Shown here one piece after another: positions 36,081 to 47,100 of a stretch of 64,000 nt of DNA. Origin of the DNA: Meloidogyne chitwoodi (taxonomy: Eukaryota; Nematoda; Chromadorea; Rhabditida; Meloidogynidae); NCBI GenBank assembly GCA_015183035.1, contig JACZZP010000016.1, positions 1,116,001 to 1,180,000 on the forward strand, in the 5' to 3' direction. The translations under genes and the position numbers were made by a program. The notes under the pieces are model-generated. The model saw nothing but the letters and a program-made list of their open reading frames with translations, did no database searches and was not told the DNA's origin. The stretch's first letter is position 1. Each line of letters begins with the position of its first letter.

Positions 36081-38319
36081 TCAATTTATCAATTGATAAA
36101 TTTTTTCTAAAAATAATTGAGCTGGATCAATTCGATTCATTACTTCTTGTAAAGCAAGCATATGTTCACTTCTTCTATATTTAGAAAATAAAAATTTTTA
36201 AGCATTTAAAAATATTAAAAAATAAAGCCCAGACTTTTGCTTTGATCAATATCAAAATATTTAAAAATATTGTTAATATTTTATCGTATTGGTCCGAACT
36301 TTTAATAAAAAAATACCTCTGTGCAAAAACAATTTTATTATGTAAATCCTCAAAAGTATCATTATTTTTATCTAAAACAATAGCAACTCTATGAGTAGCC
36401 AAAGCTTTAGAAATATAATATTGGTCAAACATAAATGGAATACAAATTAATGGTTTTCCATATTTTACAGCTTCTAATGCACTATTCATTCCACAATGAG
36501 AAATAAAAAGAACAGTTTCAGGTCGAGCTAATTAATTAAATTATTGAAACAAAAAATTGAAATTTTAATAAAAAATAAATTATATAACCAAGAATAGCTG
36601 TTTGGTTCATAAAATCAACTCGAAGTATATTATTATAATTTTGATTAATATATTCTGCTTCTATTTTCAAAATAAATAAATATTGTTGTAAATCATTAAA
36701 AATAGCAATAATATTCTCAATTTGCTCATTTGTTAAATTACGACCACTAACAATAGTTCCAAAACTAACAAGAATTACTCTTTTACCATTTTGCATTGCT
36801 TCATTAAAATATTCCTATAAATATAGTAATTTTATTTTTTACTTATAAAATAATTACCAATTCTTGTTCATTTAATTCCATATTATTAAAAGGAAATGTT
36901 ATTCCTCCAATATTAACAATCTTTTGTTGATTTAATTGAATTTGAAAATCCATAAAAGGTTGATTATTAACAAAAATAAAATTAATATCATTTTGAATTA
37001 AATATTCAAAATTTGTTTTTTCATAATAGCCAATATTTTTACTAATATTTTTATAAATTTTATCCTTTAAATAATTATAAAAATATTAAATAAATAAATA
37101 AAACAATGTTACCATTATTTTAATATTCTTCTTCATATCACTTATTTCTTGATCATGACAATTTGCAAATCCACGTCTGCGTTGTTCGTTTATTGGAATA
37201 TCTGCTATTGCTACAAAAATATTTTTTATTAAAATTTAAATAAAAATTTAAATTAATAAATAATTTAATTTTAATTATGCCGTGTTATTTGAGAGATTAA
37301 TTATTATTATAACATTTAATTTATAATTAAAAATAATTAAATTTCAAAAAAGTTTTGTTTATTTAAAATACCAGGTATATTATTTTTAATTTCTGGAAGA
37401 ACTCCTAAATAATAATAATAAATTGATTTTAAAGGCATTGCTGAAGTAGCAATAATATGTTGACAACCAATAAATTTAAGAAAAGGTATAATAGTGTAAT
37501 CATATAATTCAGCCATTCCAATAGAATAATTTTGTTGACAAAGTACATTCATTAAATAATAATTTCTTGCCATATCTTAATTATTTATTATTGTTTTAAT
37601 TTAATTAATTGGAATTAATCCTAAAATCTTTCTTTAAATAAGACTCAATCATTCTAAACATTTATTTATGATTTCTTTTTATTACCAAATTAAACTAAAG
37701 ATAACTTTTTTCATATATTTATTCTTAAATTTAATTAAAAATTAACCAAAAAAGATTCTAAGATCTGGAGAAAAATCTTCTTCTAGATTTCGTTTCGCAA
37801 AGTTAGAAAACCATTTAGCCAATGCATAACAACTATTTGTTTGTTTGTTGTTGTTGTATTACATTAGTAGATGATGATTGACCTCTTTGATGTATAAATG
37901 TATCAATATTATGGTTTTGTTGTACTTCATTATATGTTGGATAATATAAAATTGATAATTTATTTACTATTTCAAAATGCTCTCTATTTGTTATTATCTT
38001 CAACTACAAGCATTGTCTAAAAAAATAATTTTAATTTATTTTTTTATTTTTTTAAAATAATTTTTAAAATAATTAAAATTTCTTTAATAAATAAATAAAT
38101 ATTTATTCTACTAAAAAATAAATTTAATTATTTAAAAAATAAACTTACAACATTAGTTACCCTTTCTAGTCTAATAAGATTAAGGGCCATACTTTTATGA
38201 AAATTAAAATGACTTTTATATTTATTTGGAGCAATAATTAAAATATTTATAGCAATTTTATATTCAAATTGAAGAAAAAAAATGAATAAAAATAAATAAA
38301 TTATTATTTGACGAACCAT
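36081..38319 (-). pseudogene. UDP-glycosyltransferase gene, apparently broken
   Basis: Starts at 38319 with a signal peptide (MVRQIIIYLFLFIFFLQFEY) and the UGT beginning ILIIAPNKYKSHFNFHKSMA. Later exons carry VILVSFGT and the signature region FISHCGMNSALEAVKYGKPL with IPFMFDQYY; the usual HGG reads HCG. Exon 2 enters in frame but meets TAG at 37984-37986, and the homologous frame resumes in another phase (ITNREHFEIVNKL). It shifts again at a CAA run near 37838-37856. The C-terminus stops after about 30 residues past the signature region, so the usual transmembrane anchor is missing. UGTs conjugate small lipophiles in the ER. A decayed gene or assembly errors could explain the shifts. Confidence 0.65.
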
Positions 38320-38329
38320 AAATAATATT

Positions 38330-39729
38330 TAAAATTATTTTTTTAATTAATTAAAAAAAATATTTAATAAATAATTTATCAAATGAATATATTCTTCATT
38401 TACTTCATCTTAAAAAGAAAATCAATTTATTCAATATTAATATAAAATTTAAATTTTTTACCGGAAATTAATAAATATTAATTTATTCTCTTTGTCTTTG
38501 TAGAGAGAAAAATTTTTTTTTATTTTTTTCAAATAATAATTTTACAACTTTGTAGAATATTTTAAATTTAAATATTTCTATGAATTTCAAGTTTTCATTT
38601 ATAAATTATAGCGAAACTTGCGGACCGAACTTTGCGGATGCCCACTAAAGTTTACAAAAAATTAGTTTATAAGCCTTTTTAAAAGGCTAAAAGGGAAATA
38701 ATTTATTAAACAATTTTGTAGCATTGTATTAATTCTATATTAAAGTTTTGAACCAGAAGTTTGAGTCCAGAAGCTTTTGAAGAAAAGTAGTAGTCTTGGC
38801 TCAGTACTTGATGTTGTAACTTGTCGAATGTTTGACAAGTTTTTATTAAGTCCTTGGAGACTTAAATAAGATGTTCCAAAAAATAAAATAATTTATTTAT
38901 TCACAAGAAATAAATATAAATTAATTTAATTAATAGTAATATTATTGAAGAAGAATGAATCTAAAATATCAGAGATGTTCCTTTTATTTAGTGGGCGGTT
39001 CAGTCATTCGCTTGTTAGCCACTTTACATTCAAAAGCAAAATTGTTTATTTGCCGTCTTAAAGAAAAGAATAAAAATTAAATCGAATAGATATTCGACAC
39101 TTTGGTTCGCAAATTTTGCCCTGCCCTAAAATATATGTGTGATGAAAGCCTAGCAATCACTGTAAAAGGAAATTGAATGTTTATTATTACCTACTCGGCG
39201 ATTAAACTTTATTTTTTTTCTTTTAATTTAATTTAAAAAACATTTTTTATATTTAAATCAAAATATCTATAGTTAAAATTTTTATTAATTTATTAAATTT
39301 TATTTAATTCAAAAAAAGTTAAAAATATTTAAAAAAGGTAAACTTTATTTTTTATAATTATTTTCTTATCAATTAAAAAAATTCCATTTAAAATCAATAT
39401 CTAAAAATATAATTATTTTTATAATTAATATATTTATGTAAATAATAATATAATTAAAACTAATAAAATTATTTTATCAAATTAAAACTGATAATATTTA
39501 TAAATATATATTTTTAATAACCAATTTAATTAATTACAAAAAAATCCTTTAATTTAATTAATTAATTCCTTAATTTTAATTAAAAAATATATTTAACATC
39601 TTTAAGGCATCTTAAAAATCCATCAAAAAATATGATATTTAAAAATAATATTTAAAAAAATAAACCTTTTTTTTAATTTTCTAATAAAATATATATAAAT
39701 AAATTTATTTTTGTTTTATAAAAATTAAA
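38330..39729. other. Long intergenic stretch
   Basis: AT-rich, with one less AT-rich patch at about 38600-39130. That patch contains CTTGCGGACCGAACTTTGCGG, which recalls the ends of the element at 56062. No coding exon was found. Confidence 0.5.
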
Positions 39730-41672
39730 ATGTCTTCTACTAATTTTTCAAATTCTTTAATTGATTCTCATATATTTTTGGCTTCTCTTCGTTCAAAATT
39801 TGGCCATAATGAATTACCTGAAGGAGCAGCAGAAAAATGGGCATTAAGTGAAAGATTAGCAAAATGGTTGGATAATAAAGATAATTTAAGTAATTTTAGA
39901 AATGAATTTTATATTCCTAAAATTGGAAAACTTCCTAATGGTTTGTTTGTTTTTTTTAATTAAAATAAATATTATTTATTTATTTTTAGTTAATAAATCA
40001 TTTATTGAAAATAATGGAAAAGAAAAAGATTGTATTTATTTATGTTCTAATTCTGTTGGATTACAACCAAAATGTACAAAGAAATATATAAATAAAGAAT
40101 TAAAACAATGGGAAGAAATGTAAAAAATAAATATTTATTTATTTTTATTTTTTAATAAAATTATTTTAGGGGTGTTGATGGACATTTTTATGGTGAAGAA
40201 CCTTGGATTTATTGTGATGAACGTCTTCTTAAAGGAATTGTTAATTTAGTAGGAGCTAAATTAACAGAAGAAGTTGGTTTAATGAATTCAACTACAATTA
40301 ATATACATTTGGTAAAATTAAATTTTAAATTAAATTAAAATTAGAATTTTTTAAAGCTTTTTTCTGCATTTTATCGTCCATCTTCAAATAAATTTAAAAT
40401 ATTATTAGAATCTCCAGTTTTTCCATCAGATTATTATGCAATAGAATCACAATTAAAATTACAAGGAATAAATCCTTTAGAAGCAATTATTTGTTTAAAA
40501 CCTAGAAAGGTTAAAATTTAAAATTTTTAAAATTAAAATGAATTTAATTTAATTTTTATTAATTTTCTAAATATAAATTTATTAAAAAATAATTAAAAAT
40601 TATTTAAGGGTGAAGAATGTCTTTTAACAGAAGATATTCTTAAAATAATTGAACAAGAAGGTGATTCTATTGCAATTATTTTTTTTAGTGCTGTAAATTA
40701 TTATACTGGTCAATTATTTAATATTTCATTAATTACTGAAAAAGCTAAACAAAAAGTAAATTTAAATTAATTAAAAATTAATTTTATTTATTTAAGAAAT
40801 GTCTTGTAGGTTGGGATCTTTCACATGCTATAGCTAATATTCCTCTTTATTTAAATAAATGGAATGTTGATTTTGCTTGTTGGTGTAATTATAAATATGC
40901 TTGTTCTGGTCCTGGAGGTGTTGCTGGAATGGTTTTTTATTTTTTATTTATTTAATTAAAATAAATAAATAGATTTTTAATTATATTAAAATATAATAAT
41001 ATATTTTTATTCAAAGTTTATTAATGAACGTTATAAAAATGAAGGAATATCAAGACAAAGACTTAATGGTTGGTGGGGTCATAAATTAGATAGTCGTTTT
41101 AAAATGGATAATAAAATGGAACCATCAGAAGGTGTTAATGGTTATAGATTGAGTACACCTTCTGCTATTTTAATGGCTGGTGTTAGAGGATTTCTTGAAG
41201 TAATTCTAATAATTTATTTAATTTATTATTTATTTATAATTATTTAATTTAATTTAAAATTAAAAAAAGGTTTTCTCTAAAACTTCAATAAATGAATTAC
41301 GTCAAAAATCATTATTATTAACAGCATATCTTGAATTTTTATTAGATAATAATAAATTATTTAAACAAAAAAATAATATTTTTACTCAAATAACACCTTC
41401 TGATCAAAATCAAAGAGGATGTCAATTATCTTTAAAATTTAATAATTATCAAATTGATAAAATTTTTAAAATGTTATCAGAAAGGGGAATTGTGGTAATT
41501 TAATTAAAATAAAATAAAAATAATTATTTTTATTTTTCTTTTTTATATTGATAAAAGAAATCCAAATGTAATTCGTGTTTCTCCAGTACCTTTATATAAT
41601 ACATTTATGGATGTTTGGTTATTTGTTAAAACACTTGAAGAAATTATTAATTTAATTAATAATGAAATATAA
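39730..41672 (+). CDS. flu-2: Kynureninase (L-kynurenine hydrolase)
   Basis: PLP enzyme of tryptophan breakdown, cleaving kynurenine or 3-hydroxykynurenine to anthranilates. About ten exons chain in phase. They begin [20 protein letters not shown] and include [46 protein letters not shown] and [19 protein letters not shown], which contains the PLP-binding Lys. [31 protein letters not shown] and [14 protein letters not shown] follow. The length is close to the family norm. The gene name is borrowed from C. elegans. The last intron lacks an AG at the place needed to keep frame (near 41550), so the last ~40 residues may not be joined normally. Confidence 0.88.
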
Positions 41673-41787
41673 TATTATAATAAACATTATTTTATTATTC
41701 AAATATAATTTTTCAGTAATTTCAGAATAACATTTTAATGGATGTGAATAATATTATTTCCAATATTATTTTTATATACTGTTTAAC

Positions 41788-42440
41788 CAGGGCTGCCATA
41801 TGTGCGGATTTATCCTCATTTTGAGGATTTTAGGAAATCGAAGAGGATTTTTTTTGAAAATGAGGATTTGCGGATTTTTGGTTTTTTTGAGGATTTTTGA
41901 TATTTTTGGATATTTTGATGTTTTTTCAGAAATTTAATTAAAAATTACTATTTTTGGGGTAAATTTTGGCAACTAGAGAACAAAATTTTCCAAAATTTTT
42001 CGCCTGCGGCGCTGAAAAGGTAAATTTTGGTTAACTAGAGTACATTATATATCCAACATTTTTTGGGTCAACTCACAAGATCGTCAACCAATTGTTCCAA
42101 TAATTAAACGAAAAGTAATAAAATGCCCCAAATAGAACATAGTTTTGTAGTACCAACTAGTTGTAATTTATTTGAACGAATTAGCAATTGGACCAATTGT
42201 TTGACGATCTTTTGGGTTTTGATCTTCTGGGGTGGAGCCAATTTTTCGCCTGCGGCGCGTCAGGTCACCAACCCAACTGTGATTATTTACGATTTCACAG
42301 AATTTTACAAGATGATTATTTCCAATAATAAATTGTTATGAAAATTAATAAAGAATTTCTATTATAATAAACATTTTTATTATTTGCGGATTTTTGCCCA
42401 AAAATGAGGATTTTTTCCGATGAATTTGCTGATTTTTCAT
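41788..42440. mobile_element. hAT-like element remnant, CAGGGCTGCCATATG end
   Basis: Starts CAGGGCTGCCATATGTGCGG at 41788, followed by GAGGATTTT-type repeats. The GC-rich module occurs twice (42001-42012 and 42247-42258). An inner inverted repeat AAGATCGTCAACCAATTG / CAATTGTTTGACGATCTT lies between them. GAGGATTTTTGCC-type repeats reappear near 42385-42430. A matching right terminus and target duplication were not found, so it is probably truncated. The short ORF at 42123-42341 has no gene-like features. Confidence 0.6.
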
Positions 42441-42449
42441 TTTTTCATC

Positions 42450-42780
42450 TGGGGCCTATTCGAAATGCATCATATCTGTGATATGACATGCCATATTTAT
42501 GACATGTCATATGTAAAGTTTCTGTTTGAATTGTTTCATATGAAAAATCATATCGGGCCATCATATGTAGTATCATATTTATGACATGTCATACGTAGCC
42601 GTCATATGCGTGTTTGAATTGTATCATAGGTATGAGATCAAGCCTCTGATATCATATTTACGACATGTCATATGCGGCGCATGATTTTTCCGCTGACATG
42701 TCATATGTCTGTTAGAATTAAACCGTGTCATATCTGCGATATGATACATCCTCCCAACAAAAATCATATGCGGGTGTATC
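42450..42780. repeat. Palindromic CATATGACATGTCATATG-type repeat element
   Basis: Made almost entirely of palindromic variants of TGACATGTCATATG and ATCATATCTGTGATATGA. The ends are inverted (GCATCATATCTGTGATATGA against TCATATCTGCGATATGATAC). It is likely a MITE end-array. No target duplication was identified. Confidence 0.6.
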
Positions 42781-44149
42781 CACTTTAAAGTGCATACACG
42801 CATGGGGGTAGGCTTCTTTAAAAATTTATATCTTTTAGATGAGAGGAGGTAAAATTTTGATTTTTTGGTATATCATAGTAAACATTCTCCTCTATCAAAT
42901 GATATAAAATCTAAATTTTTAACACAATTTTTTCAAAAGTTATAAGCCTATATTTATTAATCTAAATTATTAGCATTCCTAAATGCTCTAAAAACATTTT
43001 GGATCGTCTCGTTATTTAAAAAAAATTATCTAAATGTATATTTTCATTTTCTTCCATTAGTTCACCTTCGGAGGAATCTGAAGGCAAAAAAAACTTCACT
43101 CCAAAAATTTTTAATATATTTTATCCTACTTTAGATATTTTTTCTACAACTTTTTATTTTGAAAAATTTGTACATCTCTCATTTGTCAGTCACTATCGTT
43201 ATAAGGACAACATCGAAATTGTTCTTATAATTTAAAAAAAATAAACATTTTAAAATATTATATTTGAGCAAAATTTAACTGCCCTAGGCTTTATTTCGAT
43301 AATTTTATTGGCTTCGGATAAAATGTCAATCCACACAAGAATTTATTTAAAATTCAAATTAAAAAAAATATCTTTTCAAAGGCATTTTGTTAATCATTTA
43401 TTATTTTCAAAGCCAAAATCACTGTGTGCTCTTGGCCTTTCTATAGTTGCCCTATTTTCTTTAATCTCCATTTTTTCTAAAGTTTAGCAATTCAACTAAG
43501 TCTTTTCTTTCCTAATATATTTAATCTCTGACTTATTCCAACTTTTCTCAATTTAATTGAGGTCTTTTATATTATTCAAAATTTCACATATTTTCAGTTA
43601 TCCCAGCTAGTATCATTAGAGGCGGGATAAAAGTCTCTCACATATACAAATCTTATTTCCCATATGTATGTTCTACTCTTCACCAGTGATGGAAAGTTCC
43701 AGTTCCGGAACTGGAACTGCGGAACTGGTTGATTCCTGTACTAGTTTACTAAAAATAATTAAATATGTGGTTATATAATAGAAAAGTGTCAATTACTAAT
43801 TGCTACACCTCAAATAGAACGCTAAAAATAGCTAACATGTCAGGGGAGCGTTTAGAGAAAATATGGTAATAAAATTAAAAAATACAATGTAAATTTAAAT
43901 TTTTAGAGGTATCAAAATTTTAAAAAATTTCTTTTCATTCTCCTCATCTTTTTTCGTCTTTAAATTTTTTTTCGGATGTGTGCACAGATAAAGATAATAT
44001 TGGGGCAGATAAGTAAACAGATTTTTTTTAGCGGAAATAGAAATTTGAAGCAAAAATATATAAACGGATAGAGATATAGACCCTTCGGATATAAATGGAC
44101 TTAGGACACTAAAATCACCATGCACACCCCTTCTTTTCTTCTTCTAAAA
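42781..44149. other. Intergenic stretch with element fragments
   Basis: No gene is seen. A truncated hAT-like end CAGTGATGGAAAGTTCC with AGTTCCGGAACTGG repeats lies at 43684-43735. Another fragment near 43970-44130 ends GCATGCACACCCC-like and resembles the GTGTGCAC half-element at 29933. Confidence 0.45.
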
Positions 44150-47100
44150 TTATTTCTTCTTCCATTTCTTCAAATCATCTTTTTTTAAAAATATAGTATT
44201 CAATTTGTATTTTTCAGGTTCTGTTATTTTTCTTTTTGCATCAACTGTATTTTGATATGCTTCACTTATTTTTTTACTAAATTTAGTCAAATAATTTTTA
44301 TTTTCTTCAAAAAATTTTTCAATTTTTTCATTTTTATGTTTTTCTTTAATTCCAATCAGCCAGACAGTACAAATACTTTGTTTAGATGTTAATTTATCTT
44401 TAATTAAATGTTTAGGACTAGGCTGAGAGTCAATATATTTTTTTGGCGATGCATGACAATATTCAACATTTTCTATTTTATCTTCTATATCAGAAAGAAG
44501 AGCAAGACGAATTCTTGTTCCTACATAATTGCAAAAGAGAGGGCCAAATACATTAATTTTCTTATAAGAACAGATGAGAACAAGATAATTATCATACTAA
44601 AAATTTTAAAAATTATTTGGATATCAGGTTGGATTAATAATAAAAATTAAATTTTAAAACAGGCCTTTAAAAATTGAAAAACTATAGGGGGGACCAAGTT
44701 CATTTTTGTGTTAAAAAATCGAATATGAAAATGATAGCTCAATCGAAGGAGCTCGGCGAGATATGTTGAATGATACAAAAATCATGACAATTGGATAAAA
44801 TTGTAAAAAGTTATGATTAATTGAAGCATCACTGTAATATATTATGAAGAGAGCAGCCGCGGTAATCACTTAAGCTTCTTCCTTCTATGCTGCAGAAGAG
44901 AAAGCTAACTTACTCTGCGCTCTCTTCCCTTTTTTAACACAACTACCCTATTACATTTGGTTATTTTATCATAACTTTTTTTTAAATTTATATTAAAATA
45001 AGAACTAAACTTTAAAAAATAAATAATAAAATTAGATTTATTTAAAAATTAAAGTTTATATTATTAACACTATCATGTATTTTTGGACCTAAATAATTGA
45101 ATTATTCAATAGTTTTACCTTATCTTCAAATAGTCCACCATTGAACCATTTCTTCCATGATTGTTCAAATAAAGATGCTTCTTTATTTTCACTCAGATAT
45201 ATTTTTTTAATATCTTTCAATATTGAAAGTCCTAAATTTAAATAAATTCAAATTTATATTATCGAAATACCTTTATTTATCTCGTTTTTGATAATAATCT
45301 CAGTACTTCCATTAATATTAAATCCAGCATCTTGTGAGGGAGAGCCAAGATCAATAATAGGCCATACTGCATTGTCATGTTTTTCTGACTGTTTTATATC
45401 CAAATATCTATGAACATTCTTGTGTGCTATAATAGAATCATCTATTAAATTCCAATTAATCGGATCTTCTAATTTTACAACTCTTTCTTCACTTAAAGGC
45501 AAATTAAACCATTTAACAAGATATTCAAATAATTTTTCAATTAATTTAGTTATTCTAAGCTCTGGATTTTCTATAACAATTTTGCTTACAAGAATAGAAA
45601 TTGAGGCACTATTTAAAAAGCCAAATTGGCCACTATTTATATAATGCTCTTAAAATTTAAATTATTTAATTAATTTTAAAAAAGCTTACTTTCAGCCCAT
45701 AATTTAATTGTTAAATATATTATTCGAAATTTAACAATATTTTTTCCAAGCATTTCTTTCAGACGCAGGGTTGATCGGAGAGCTAGTAATTTTTTGTAAT
45801 AATATTTTTATAAACTCAGAATTTTTCAAATAATTTGAAAAAATGTTAATTTGGTCGAACTTTAGGGAAGATGTGTTATTTAAATAATGACAAATTTTTC
45901 AGACCAATTTTTTAATTTTAACTTTTTTAATAGAGCATCATTTTATGGTGCAATAAATAGAGGAAAATAATTGCTATTATAATAAAAGATTTACATTATT
46001 AAATTAATTTACCGGAAAGTGATATAATCATTCCTAAACGTTTAGGAATATAATTATTTTTATTCATAAGAAATTCATAAGTTATTACACTAGTAAAATC
46101 TTCAATTACTTTATCCATTTTTTCTGCTGTTAAAGATTCGTTATTTTCAAATAATTTTTTGAATGAATTCTCTTCGATGATCACATAAGAAAGAGAAAAA
46201 TCAACACCATCAAAATTTGCATTAATTATATTTAAACGACGACTGTTAATTCGTTTGATATTTTGAACTGATTTATTCTGAAAAAATATTATAAGGGGAT
46301 TATTATAGAGTGAGACTATTTCTGAAAGATTACGGTAATTAAATTAAAACAAAATATAACTTTTACACTTAGAATAAGCCTTTTTTACTTTTAAAATTCA
46401 GAATTTAAGCTTTATGGTAACCTTGGAGACAGGGGAATTAAAGATATCCCAAAATAATTAAAAATTAATAATTTGGGATATTCGGCAAATTTTTAGATAG
46501 TGTATATCCCAATTCGTCAATCATAACAATTTAAAATTAATTTGTAATTTTACCTTGCATAGAGTACAAAAAAATGAATTATCTTTTTTTTCCAAGTCAG
46601 AGATAGAGTCAAATCCTTTTTTTAAATTTATGACACAATCTCTTTCATGTGTACAATCAAAAAAATCGCCAAAAAAATTAATTTCAAATTGTGAATTAGA
46701 ATCACTTTTTAATGGAACTAAAATAATGCCATCAACATTGGATTTATTTGTTGAAGTACCTAACATTTGTGAACCGAAGATTATTAATTTTGCAATATTT
46801 TTAGTTTCTTCAATTTTATTATCAGATGCTTTTTTAAGATAAGAAAATATCTTAATTTTAAATTATTAGTTGGCATAAAAAAAAAGAAAATTTTACCCAA
46901 TTGTTGATCAACATTCCCATATCATTAATAGTCTTTTGTATATTTAAACTTTTAGGGTCCATATTATTGAGTAATTCAAAATTATTTTCTTTAAGCTCTG
47001 TTTGAATCTGAAATATTATATTAACAAAAAAATCTTCTCAAATCAGGGTTTTCCACACTAAACATAGCAAGACCAGTGCTTGGAAGGTCATACCAAAATC

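Noticed and set aside
39730..41672. Horizontal transfer of kynureninase from bacteria
   Set aside because: It has many short introns and host-like base composition, and animals have this enzyme, so vertical inheritance is the simpler view.
44150..46850. Active poly(A) polymerase
   Set aside because: Two of three catalytic Asp positions are substituted in the alignment I can make by eye, and the protein has an N-terminal secretion signal.
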